NCBI GenBank assembly: GCA_964369445.1
Contig: CAYJFU010000052.1
Location: 1-15,120, forward strand
DNA from: CAYJBH01 sp964369445
Lineage (GTDB): Bacteria > Bacillota > Clostridia > Oscillospirales > Ruminococcaceae
Reading direction: 5' to 3'
DNA length: 15,120 nt
Shown: piece by piece, positions 1 through 6,111 of the stretch
Layout: each line of letters begins with the position of its first letter
Position numbering within the stretch: position 1 is the first letter of the stretch
Notes under the pieces: model-generated
Told to the model about the DNA's origin: nothing
What the model saw: the letters and a program-made list of their open reading frames with translations, nothing else
Database searches by the model: none
Program-made: the position numbers and the translations under genes

Positions 1-1
1 A

Positions 2-1069
2 GGACAGACGGTTTCGATACGGATTAATAACGGCGGTCTTGAGGATATCGTGGGGGTCAGTGCCGGTGAGGCGGCGTATGCCATCAACTACCTATCACCG
101 ACGATGGTGGTAGACGATAGCAATTATTCCCCCGGGGTGTATTTTTACCATGAATTTAACGAAACGGTGCCGACAGGGCATGTAGTTGGATATGAGTTTC
201 AGGAGACACCGCACGATGATGGCAATGGCACCCATAAATCGCTAAACGTCATTGTAAGCGCAGGTCCTGAAAGGGAACTCGACCTTGACAGAGTGGGGGC
301 TGTCACGCCGGTTATCACCGCCGACAATTATGAACCGTTAGATATGCGAATTTTTGTAGACGTAAACGGTGTCTCCAACGATAAAACTCTGGAGGCAAGC
401 ATTGACGGCGAAAACTGGTGGGAGGTAAATACAGGCAACTACGGCACATACACCTTGACGGAGTATTACAAAGAAAATATGTCACCTTATCCATACAGCT
501 TGACAACCGACGCTTTGGGGGACTTTACCGAGCGTTTAGTTTACCACCTGTTTGACAATCCGCTCAATGTCGGTGATGCCGGCACATTAACCTTACGCAT
601 TGCCGATTACGACTACAACCATGATACTTCTGAGCGCGATATTTTTGTCGAGGCGACGGTTATTCCACAGAGTATCGACTTCACCGTTGTGCCGTTTGAA
701 AACAACGTGAGTGCCGAAATTTTAAGCCTAGATGAAGTGACGGAGATGGTGGGAAGCGGCAGGCTTGGCACACACTACCTTGAAGACACCGAGCGGCAAA
801 ATCAAACGAATTCAACATATATAAGGTTTGAGGGTAACTTTGACGGTCAAATGACCTATATAACCCCACGTTATATGCAGGAGTCGGACGATACTCCGTA
901 TTTTGTGGCACAGACACTGCAATCAACGTCGGAAAACATTCAAAGGGTAGCAAATGTTGACCTGCCGAACCTTTATCTACAAGGATGTAACATCTCTGTT
1001 ACCGATGGCGATACACTTACAATGCAGGTGACACAACCGATACCGCTACAGGACATATTGGTTGACTGA
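2..1069 (+). CDS. PASTA-domain surface protein, C-terminal part (5' end outside window)
   Basis: The frame is open from base 2, so the apparent GTG start at 50 is internal and the true start lies upstream of the window. The first ~15 residues look like the end of one PASTA repeat (GQTVSIRINNGG). A nearly complete second repeat follows: DIVGVSAGEAAYAINYL, a variable middle, VPTGHVVGYEF, then SLNVIVSAGPE. PASTA repeats sit outside the cell on PknB-type Ser/Thr kinases and some penicillin-binding proteins, where they bind peptidoglycan fragments. About 250 further residues follow; they are Asp/Asn/Thr-rich, predicted beta-rich, and I do not recognise them. No kinase or transpeptidase motif is visible here. 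Because the next gene (93 nt downstream, same strand) is a receptor kinase, this may be the sensor half of a second kinase, but that is inference. It ends in TGA at 1067-1069. Confidence 0.8.
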   Translation, partial: GQTVSIRINNGGLEDIVGVSAGEAAYAINYLSPTMVVDDSNYSPGVYFYHEFNETVPTGHVVGYEFQETPHDDGNGTHKSLNVIVSAGPERELDLDRVGAVTPVITADNYEPLDMRIFVDVNGVSNDKTLEASIDGENWWEVNTGNYGTYTLTEYYKENMSPYPYSLTTDALGDFTERLVYHLFDNPLNVGDAGTLTLRIADYDYNHDTSERDIFVEATVIPQSIDFTVVPFENNVSAEILSLDEVTEMVGSGRLGTHYLEDTERQNQTNSTYIRFEGNFDGQMTYITPRYMQESDDTPYFVAQTLQSTSENIQRVANVDLPNLYLQGCNISVTDGDTLTMQVTQPIPLQDILVD

Positions 1070-1162
1070 TGGTGAAAACAATGTCAACAACTTGGGCCAG
1101 CAAACGAAAAAATATGTATGGTGCAAATCTTTCTTAACAGCGCACATAATGATGGGGATTAT

Positions 1163-2065
1163 ATGAACAATTTATGCTATAACTGTTTTTCAACACGCGG
1201 CGAATACGATGTCTGCCCTTACTGTGGATATGTAAACACGGCAACCAACACCGATGGTTATATTCTGCAACCCGGAAGCAAGGTGTGGGGACGGTATATA
1301 ATCGGTACAGTACTCGGCATGGGAGGTTTTGGCATAACCTACCGCGCGTGGGATTCGCGGCTGTCGTCGATGGTGGCGATAAAGGAATTTTTTCCGCAAA
1401 GCCTTGTGTCGCGCATACCGGGTGAGATGAAAGTGCGTGTGTTTTCCGGCGACAAGCAGGAGGGGTACAAATCACATCTTACAAAGTTTATGGATGAGGC
1501 GAAAAACCTTGCAAAGTTCACCAAGGAAAAACACATCGTCAACGTTCTTGATTTTTTTGAGGATAACGGCACGGCGTACATCGTCATGGAGTTTTTGGAT
1601 GGGGTAACGCTGAAAGAACACCTTATAAACTCAGGCGGTAGACTGTCGGTGCAACAGGCGATAGCGTTTGAGAGTGACCTGCTGATGGCGTTGTCTGCCA
1701 TACACGAAAAGGGGATAATACACCGCGATATCAGCCCCGACAACATATTCATAACGGGGGACGGCAACCTAAAGGTTTTGGACTTTGGCGCGGCGCGCTT
1801 TGCACTGGAAGAGGGGAGCGACCTGTCACAGAGTGTCGTGGTAAAAAAAGGATACGCACCTCCGGAGCAGTACCGCAAAAACATGAAACAGGGTAGGTGG
1901 ACGGATATTTATGCTGCCGGTGCGACACTTTATAAGATGGTAACCGGTATCACGCCGGACGAGAGCATTGAGCGTGCCGAAAAGGACACACTAAAGCGCC
2001 CGAGCCAAACCGGCACCCTGCTTGATGCGGCGGTTGATAAAACCGTTATGAAGAGCATGGCGCTT
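1163..2065 (+). CDS. Receptor Ser/Thr protein kinase, zinc ribbon plus kinase domain (5' part of a gene split by the N gap)
   Basis: Eukaryotic-like Ser/Thr kinase, cytoplasmic part. Residues from the ATG at 1163: zinc ribbon C5-x2-C8...C18-x2-C21; glycine loop 51-57 (LGMGGFG); ATP lysine K74 in VAIK; alpha-C Glu probably E112; catalytic loop HRDISPDN at 187-194 (D189 catalytic, but Ser replaces the usual Lys two residues on); DFG 207-209; APPE 232-235; a late-lobe region up to MKSMAL, where the N gap interrupts it. An upstream GTG at 1118 would add 15 residues, but 1163 has a GGGG ribosome site 5-6 nt away and puts the ribbon at the extreme N-terminus, as in related clostridial kinases. The same gene continues at 2076-3545; the frame change at the gap is an assembly artefact. 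Whole protein is roughly 790 residues. The substrate is unknown, and no partner phosphatase is in the window. Confidence 0.9.
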
Positions 2066-2075
2066 NNNNNNNNNN
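2066..2075. other. Assembly gap (10 N) inside the kinase gene
   Basis: Ten Ns interrupt the C-terminal lobe of the kinase. Before the gap the frame reads MKSMAL. After it a different frame reads RFKSAEAMLAAL, which is the normal next motif of this kinase fold (usually about four residues after the AL). A true gap of 12 nt, or any length congruent to it modulo 3, would restore the frame. Read literally, the sequence gives a false TAA at 2081-2083 and a false new start at 2097. Confidence 0.97.
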
Positions 2076-3545
2076 CGTTTTAAAAGTGCGGAGGCGATGC
2101 TTGCGGCACTGGAAAATCGCACAAGCTTTGATTTTCCCGAAGAGGAGTTGAAAAAACGCAAAAAACGTAACTTGGCGCTCATTTTCGGCAGTATAGCGGC
2201 GGTCGTCATAGCTGTGGCGGTTTTGATACCTACAACGATATCACCACCATCTGCGCCGACCGCTACAGACGGCATGTCAGGTGAAGTGAACACGTCGAAT
2301 GGACAGGTAGTGCAGGGGGATGCTCCGGTGCAGGACACGAACGTGCAAAGTGGTGTGCCGGAAGTGGAGATGCCGGAAAAGTCCGTCGCACAGGCACCGC
2401 CGATTGACTTTGACAGCATACAGCCGACGCAGATAACCTTGCAGGTTGATTATAAAACGGTGTGGGATAACGACACACAGGAAAATGTTTTGACGGAAAA
2501 CCCCGTTTTTCAAGAACTTGAAAGAGGTTTTGAGGCGAAATATCCGGGGTTTGATGTAGTTTTGGTGCACTCGACGTGGGAGGAAAGAGATGCTGACGAT
2601 TACTCGGCGCAATTTGTGAGTGCCGATGCACCGACGGTGTTTCACGATTCAGGACTCAGTAACGACGAGCAACCGCACAGGGCGGATTTGACGGCACTTT
2701 ACAACTCGCTCGACATAGAAAATTATTATGCACTTGATTACTTTGCGGATGGGACAGCAAGCAACAGTGACAAAGGGGAGCTGAATTACATGCCTGTGAG
2801 TTTTGTTGTCAGTCATTTGATGTACAACGAGCAGGCCGTCGCAGAACTCGGCATAGAGATGCCGGAAGCTTTGACCGACATACAGTTTTTGTTTGACGTT
2901 GCAGAACAACACCCCGGAATTGTAAATGTTGAGCAATATGATATATTTAACCTCATAGAGTCCACAAGACCGGATATTGCCCTCAACCGAGATTATGATG
3001 CGCTGTACAGTATAATGGAACAGTACATGAATTTAGTTAACAATTCCGATTATCTGGATAGTATAATATCCCACGATAAGTCATATACAAATGTGCTCTA
3101 TTGGAGAGGTACCGAGCGTGATGCAAATGCAGGTATACCGGTGCTGAACAACGGATACATCGACGATTACAACTTCACCTCTTACAGTGTGAGCAGTTAT
3201 GTCGGAGAAAACGAGCAAAAGGCAGGTATGTTGCTGATTTATTACATGTTAAGTGAGGAGGGACAGCGCATCCTGACAACATCTGGCGATCACTATGTGT
3301 CATTGGACCAGCCGCTTCACAGAGCGGTGCTGCCTGAGTATACACAGATGTATCCGAGTGTATCATTTTTGATCGAGGAGGACTACAGCGACAGAATACG
3401 TAGACTAAAGGATGACGATGTCTACCTACAGGGCTTTTATGATCTGTTTGACGGCATGCGCAACCCCTCGACGGAGTCGGTGTTGCAACTTGTAGAGGAA
3501 CAATACGGCTACTGGAAAGATGATAAGCAGAGCGCGGCAGAGTAA
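2076..3545 (+). CDS. Same receptor kinase, 3' part: kinase end, membrane helix, extracytoplasmic solute-binding-like domain
   Basis: Continuation of the kinase that begins at 1163. It opens with RFKSAEAMLAAL, the last helix of the kinase domain. Counting from the Met at 2097: a basic stretch KKRKKR (19-24), one membrane helix at about 26-47 (LALIFGSIAAVVIAVAVLI), a Ser/Thr/Gln-rich linker to about 110, then ~370 residues resembling family-1 extracellular solute-binding proteins. The best landmarks are MPVSFVVSHLMYNEQAVAEL (232-251), matching the region where these proteins read 'LPxS....LYYNKD', and MLLIYYMLSEEGQRIL (378-393), matching the 'fllSeEGQ' helix. There is no lipobox or separate signal peptide, so the domain is tethered through the kinase helix. 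The basic side faces the cytoplasm, placing the binding domain outside. Inferred role: a one-protein receptor that couples an external solute to phosphorylation. The ligand cannot be told from sequence. Confidence 0.82.
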   Translation, partial: RFKSAEAMLAALENRTSFDFPEEELKKRKKRNLALIFGSIAAVVIAVAVLIPTTISPPSAPTATDGMSGEVNTSNGQVVQGDAPVQDTNVQSGVPEVEMPEKSVAQAPPIDFDSIQPTQITLQVDYKTVWDNDTQENVLTENPVFQELERGFEAKYPGFDVVLVHSTWEERDADDYSAQFVSADAPTVFHDSGLSNDEQPHRADLTALYNSLDIENYYALDYFADGTASNSDKGELNYMPVSFVVSHLMYNEQAVAELGIEMPEALTDIQFLFDVAEQHPGIVNVEQYDIFNLIESTRPDIALNRDYDALYSIMEQYMNLVNNSDYLDSIISHDKSYTNVLYWRGTERDANAGIPVLNNGYIDDYNFTSYSVSSYVGENEQKAGMLLIYYMLSEEGQRILTTSGDHYVSLDQPLHRAVLPEYTQMYPSVSFLIEEDYSDRIRRLKDDDVYLQGFYDLFDGMRNPSTESVLQLVEEQYGYWKDDKQSAAE

Positions 3546-3624
3546 ACCGTCAGTGTCAACCACTAAGTGAAACTTTATAGCATACCCCAATACCATGACC
3601 GAACTGGAAAAGCAGACAAAAAAC

Positions 3625-3666
3625 AACCCTCCTACAGTAGTGTAAAAACTACAAAATGGGAGGGTT
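3625..3666 (-). terminator. Intrinsic terminator, minus strand
   Basis: The 8-bp arms AACCCTCC (3625-3632) and GGAGGGTT (3659-3666) enclose a smaller inner stem GTAG/CTAC. Read on the minus strand the hairpin is followed directly by GTTTTTTGTC, a U-tract. It fits termination of the leftward flavoprotein-like gene ending at 3858. The 161-bp repeat element lies between that gene and this terminator. On the plus strand there is no U-tract after the stem. Confidence 0.7.
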
Positions 3667-3683
3667 ATGCTTTACTGAAATAT

Positions 3684-3844
3684 TATAGTCATTCAACTTT
3701 AAAACAAACACATCTTCCAGGCAGAAATTCCACCTATCTTCGTTGTCGTCGATCGCAATGCATAAGTATTACTCACTTCTCCGCCTTGATAGGCGAAATT
3801 TCTGCTCGGCAATCTTGTGGCGTTTTTCAAGTTGAACAACTATA
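3684..3844 (-). repeat. 161-bp palindromic (MITE-like) element, copy 1
   Basis: Its reverse complement aligns without gaps to 13304-13464: by hand I count 136 of 161 matching bases. The ends are inverted repeats: left TATAGTCATTCAACTT, and the right end read inward is TATAGTTGTTCAACTT. Inside, 18-nt arms at 3721-3738 and 3788-3805 pair fully if read as minus-strand RNA (two G-U pairs). A weaker apical stem lies between them. No ORF of note is inside. A TA may be duplicated at the ends, as IS630/Tc1-type elements do, but this is not certain. It lies 14 nt past the stop of the minus-strand gene. With the terminator it fills most of the 3546-3857 gap between genes. Confidence 0.85.
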
Positions 3845-3857
3845 TTTTGGCAATAAT

Positions 3858-4253
3858 TTAAAAAATTTGCTTGCCGGCATCGGGGCCTGCGCTTTGATTA
3901 TAGATTTTATCAACATCAAATGTCCACACTGCCTTTATCTGCATGTTCATGGCGGCAAACTTTGCGGCAATATCATCAAACAGCGAACCGTCGGTGTTGC
4001 GTTTTTGCACCGTGCCTGTCACCAGATAAGATTCGGAGCCTTTAACGGCAAGCAGTGAGGCCTTGTTGTTGGCTTTTAGGTTGGCGCTTGTGGTGTTCAT
4101 CATCACCTCCGCTACAGCCATCGTGTTGTCGTCCACGACCATAATGCTGCCTGCAACGATGGTATGTAGTTCACCGGCATCGGATATCGTGCTTATTACC
4201 TTTACGCTCTCTCTGTCGCTGAACAATTTGCTGACCTGCTCTAAATTTTTCAT
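3858..4253 (-). CDS. Pyridoxamine 5'-phosphate oxidase-like (FMN-binding split barrel) protein
   Basis: A 131-residue protein of the small split-barrel flavoprotein type; such proteins usually bind FMN or F420 and act as reductases, or have no proven substrate. Family-like features are the alternating beta pattern VKVISTISDAGELHTIVAG, then MVVDDNTMAVAEVMM, then a strand pair KASLLAVKG...SYLVTGTVQKR. The length is typical of the single-domain members. I chose the ATG at 4253 because AGGAG (4263-4259) sits 5 nt upstream; a GTG at 4259 would lie inside that ribosome site. It is divergent from the HxlR regulator at 4371, with a 117-nt shared promoter region, so regulation by that protein is likely (inference). 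The physiological substrate cannot be inferred. Confidence 0.75.
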   Translation of the reverse strand: MKNLEQVSKLFSDRESVKVISTISDAGELHTIVAGSIMVVDDNTMAVAEVMMNTTSANLKANNKASLLAVKGSESYLVTGTVQKRNTDGSLFDDIAAKFAAMNMQIKAVWTFDVDKIYNQSAGPDAGKQIF

Positions 4254-4281
4254 ATTCACTCCTATTACTCAGTTTTTATTA

Positions 4282-4310
4282 TTGACTTTGTTTTTGCTAT
4301 TTGATATAAT
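4282..4310 (+). promoter_or_regulatory. Sigma-A-type promoter for the HxlR regulator
   Basis: TTGACT (4282-4287), a 17-nt spacer and a perfect TATAAT (4305-4310) give a predicted start near 4317. It overlaps the opposing promoter. The two -35 regions lie in perfect 8-bp inverted repeats TTATTGAC (4279-4286) and GTCAATAA (4333-4340), which makes the region nearly symmetric and a reasonable place for a dimeric repressor to act. Confidence 0.8.
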
Positions 4311-4337
4311 TTTAGCATTGAATAAAAGACCTGTCAA
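4309..4337 (-). promoter_or_regulatory. Sigma-A-type promoter for the split-barrel gene
   Basis: On the minus strand, TTGACA (4337-4332) is followed by a 17-nt spacer and TAAAAT (4314-4309). This predicts a start near 4302, about 50 nt before the ATG at 4253. The -10 box shares two bases with the opposing promoter's -10 box. Confidence 0.8.
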
Positions 4338-4370
4338 TAACGCACAAAAATATGAGGTGCTAAGATAAAT

Positions 4371-4697
4371 ATGAGTGAATGTAAAGCTGGACACTGCCCT
4401 TGCATGACATCCTGTCCGTTACAGACTGCATTGAAACGCATAGGCGGCAAGTGGAAAATACCTATAATATGTGTGCTTTCAGCCGAGCAGGGCATAAGGT
4501 ATAACGAACTTATGAAAAAGGTAACCGGCATAACTAACACAATGCTCGCGTCCTCGCTTAAAGAGCTGGAAAAGGACGGTTTAGTAACGCGGGTGCAGTA
4601 TAACGAAATGCCCATCAGGGTGGAATACTTCATCACCGAAAAAGCAAAAGCGCTAAAGCCGACACTACACTCGCTGGCACTGTGGGGCATGGAGTAG
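4371..4697 (+). CDS. HxlR-family winged-helix transcriptional regulator, Cys-rich N-terminus
   Basis: A 108-residue DNA-binding protein of the HxlR/MarR-like class. The hallmark core is complete: CPLQTALKRIGGKWKIPII, RYNELMKKVTGIT, the recognition-helix region NTMLASSLKELEKDGLVTR, the wing PIRVEYFITEKAKAL, and a short C-terminal helix ending LALWGME. Family members commonly control a divergent oxidoreductase gene, and some (YodB, QorR) sense electrophiles through an N-terminal Cys. Here the first 15 residues hold four Cys (C4, C9, C11, C15) and one His, more than the usual one, so redox or metal sensing is plausible but inferred. GAGGTG at 4354-4359 is the likely ribosome site, with a long 11-nt spacing. 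It is divergent from the split-barrel gene. Confidence 0.92.
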   Translation: MSECKAGHCPCMTSCPLQTALKRIGGKWKIPIICVLSAEQGIRYNELMKKVTGITNTMLASSLKELEKDGLVTRVQYNEMPIRVEYFITEKAKALKPTLHSLALWGME

Positions 4698-4728
4698 AGA
4701 ATAGTTTGTAGAAAGTGTCGATACAAGT

Positions 4729-4763
4729 GTTAAGCGGGATGATTTTTGGCGTTTCCGCTTAAC
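4729..4763. repeat. Hairpin between convergent genes
   Basis: GTTAAGCGG (4729-4737) and CCGCTTAAC (4755-4763) are perfect 9-bp arms around a 17-nt loop. It lies 32 nt after the HxlR stop and before the convergent S1-protein stop at 4889. Neither strand has a U-tract after it, so a terminator role is possible but not shown. The remainder of 4764-4888 is AT-rich, with a 9-bp tandem duplication (CTAATAGCT at 4813-4830) and no supported gene. Confidence 0.5.
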
Positions 4764-4888
4764 TGTGTCATCAAAATTCATAGACCACAAAAGAGTTTGC
4801 CATTTTTCTTGACTAATAGCTCTAATAGCTCGAAAAAAGTTGCTCAAAGTCTGCTCATTTCAATTTGTGTCAACGCTATCCGGTGTAA

Positions 4889-5797
4889 TCACTCGCTGAA
4901 ATAAGTCGTTATATTTTTGCCGCTGTGCACGCTTGCGTAGTTAAAGCTTGACATGTGCTCGCCGTCGTAAAAATATCTTGTTTTTTGTGCCGGCAATGTG
5001 TCTTGAAGCACGCCGACAATTGCAAGTTTCACCTTCATTTTTTCCGGTATTATGCTTTTTATGTACACGCTCACGCACTGCCCCGGCTGTAAGTCCGCGA
5101 CAGGCTCGGCAAGGCCTGATAGGTTTGGGGCAAGCTCGATGAATATGCCGTACTCCTCAATACTGCGCACGATGCCCACAACCGTCTCTCCGGAGTTAAA
5201 GCAGGCGGCATTTTCATCCCATGTGCCTAGCAACTCTTTTAACGACAACAACACCCTTTTTTTGTCGTCAAAGGCTTTTATAACAGTTCGCAAACGCTCG
5301 CCTTTTGCCACCCTGTCATGTGGTGTTGATATCCTTGAAACGGACAGGCAGTCGATATGTAAAAGCCCCGATACACCGCACCCGACATCGCAAAACGCGC
5401 CATAGCGTTCGACATGCGTTACGCGGCTGTCGATGATGTCACCGACCGAGAGCCTGTCGAGATACTGCTCGCAACACATGCGCTGTGCCTTGGCACGTGA
5501 CAGCGTAAGCTGCGGGGTATCGCCGGTAAAATCAATGTCATCGATGACAAAACAGACCTTTTGTCCTATTTTAGACAGTATGGCGATGTCCTTTACCGGT
5601 AAGCCGTCGGTGCTGTATACCGCCTCTTCAAACGGCATGATGCCTTTAAAGCCACCTATATCAAACTTTATTGTTCGTTTTGTGTCGAAAAGCAGTGCTG
5701 TCGATTGCAGTATTGTTTTTTTTGTCTTTGCGCTTACAAGTTGTTCTATTGTCAATGTGCCTGCGTCGGTGAAATCTCCCTCCAACTTATATTCCAT
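4889..5797 (-). CDS. S1 RNA-binding domain protein (three S1 repeats, RpsA-like)
   Basis: A 302-residue protein that is mostly S1-type OB folds. Repeat 1 is at about residues 24-105 and is degenerate. Repeat 2 at about 116-188 is the best: VGDIIDSRVTHVERYGAFCDV, then GLLHI, then KKRVLLSLKEL. Repeat 3 is at about 201-262 (GETVVGIVRSIEEYGIFIEL, SGLAEP, and a final strand pair). About 40 C-terminal residues show no domain. Clostridia often carry such short S1 homologues instead of the six-repeat enterobacterial ribosomal S1; they bind single-stranded RNA and may help translation initiation. The ATG at 5797 has GGAG (5810-5807) 9 nt upstream. It is transcribed alone and divergently from prfA. Its true role (ribosomal versus other RNA binding) cannot be fixed from sequence. 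Confidence 0.85.
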   Translation of the reverse strand: MEYKLEGDFTDAGTLTIEQLVSAKTKKTILQSTALLFDTKRTIKFDIGGFKGIMPFEEAVYSTDGLPVKDIAILSKIGQKVCFVIDDIDFTGDTPQLTLSRAKAQRMCCEQYLDRLSVGDIIDSRVTHVERYGAFCDVGCGVSGLLHIDCLSVSRISTPHDRVAKGERLRTVIKAFDDKKRVLLSLKELLGTWDENAACFNSGETVVGIVRSIEEYGIFIELAPNLSGLAEPVADLQPGQCVSVYIKSIIPEKMKVKLAIVGVLQDTLPAQKTRYFYDGEHMSSFNYASVHSGKNITTYFSE

Positions 5798-5874
5798 AAT
5801 TTAACACTCCACGGAAATTTACATACTCCAATATATGCAATAGGTTGCTCATTCTTGACAAACATGTAAAAAAT

Positions 5875-5951
5875 CGGTGTAGGAATATTTTTACATCTTA
5901 CACAGCGGAATAACAAACGAGAGAAGTCAAGTCGCACTATTGCCTACACCC
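5875..5951 (+). mobile_element. 77-bp mini-palindrome A (MITE-like) with flanking 8-bp near-repeats
   Basis: The ends are inverted: the left arm GGTGTAGG starts at 5876, and the right arm CCTACACC spans 5943-5950. Outside lie TAAAAAAT (5867-5874) and TAAAATAT (5952-5959), 7 of 8 identical, as expected of an aged target duplication. The core 5904-5940 resembles the core of element B (6032-6065), sharing AGCGG, AACG and AGTCAA in order. Read on the minus strand the structure is followed by GATTTTTTAC, so it might also act as a terminator upstream of the S1 gene. Confidence 0.55.
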
Positions 5952-5963
5952 TAAAATATTTAT

Positions 5964-5992
5964 TTGCAAAATTTCCGAATGTATATTATAAT
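5964..5992 (+). promoter_or_regulatory. Probable prfA promoter
   Basis: TTGCAA (5964-5969), a 17-nt spacer and a perfect TATAAT (5987-5992) predict a transcription start near 5999, giving a leader of about 110 nt that contains element B. The stretch 5798-6111 otherwise holds only elements A and B and AT-rich DNA; a weak minus-strand TTGTCA (5861-5856) may belong to a promoter for the S1 gene. Confidence 0.65.
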
Positions 5993-6006
5993 AGGTATAA
6001 TAACAT

Positions 6007-6077
6007 GGAAGTGGACATAGAGAGTTGATTTAGCGGTAAACGCAGAAAGTCAAATCGGGCGCTATGTGTCCACACCC
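6007..6077 (+). mobile_element. 71-bp mini-palindrome B (MITE-like) with perfect 8-bp flanking repeats
   Basis: It is bounded by perfect direct repeats AATAACAT (5999-6006 and 6078-6085). The arms are GTGGACATAG at 6011-6020 and CTATGTGTCCAC at 6061-6072 (2-nt bulge). The right end ACACCC is the same as in element A. The inner segments GATTT/AAATC and TAGCG/CGCTA could form a pseudoknot. It occupies most of the predicted prfA leader, so its RNA hairpin would be the first thing transcribed. Confidence 0.6.
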
Positions 6078-6111
6078 AATAACATTACCGCCGTTTAAAG
6101 TATGAGGATGT

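Noticed and set aside
1118..1162. A GTG start adding 15 residues to the kinase
   Set aside because: No ribosome site precedes it. ATG 1163 has one and puts the zinc ribbon at the N-terminus, as in related kinases.
3567..4058. A 163-codon plus-strand frame
   Set aside because: It crosses the terminator and repeat copy 1 and runs antisense to the split-barrel gene, which has a good ribosome site, promoter and family match. The peptide shows no domain.
4813..4830. Tandem CTAATAGCT repeat as a regulatory site
   Set aside because: Only two 9-bp units in AT-rich DNA between convergent genes; most simply a replication slip.
4665..4847. A 60-codon minus-strand frame between hxlR and the S1 gene
   Set aside because: It overlaps the end of hxlR, spans a hairpin, has no evident ribosome site and no recognisable domain.
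5875..6077. Known riboswitch or tandem riboswitch upstream of prfA
   Set aside because: I could match neither element to any riboswitch consensus I know (TPP, SAM, c-di-GMP, preQ1, ZTP, THF, guanidine, fluoride). The 8-bp flanking duplications fit insertion better, though a regulatory role is not excluded.
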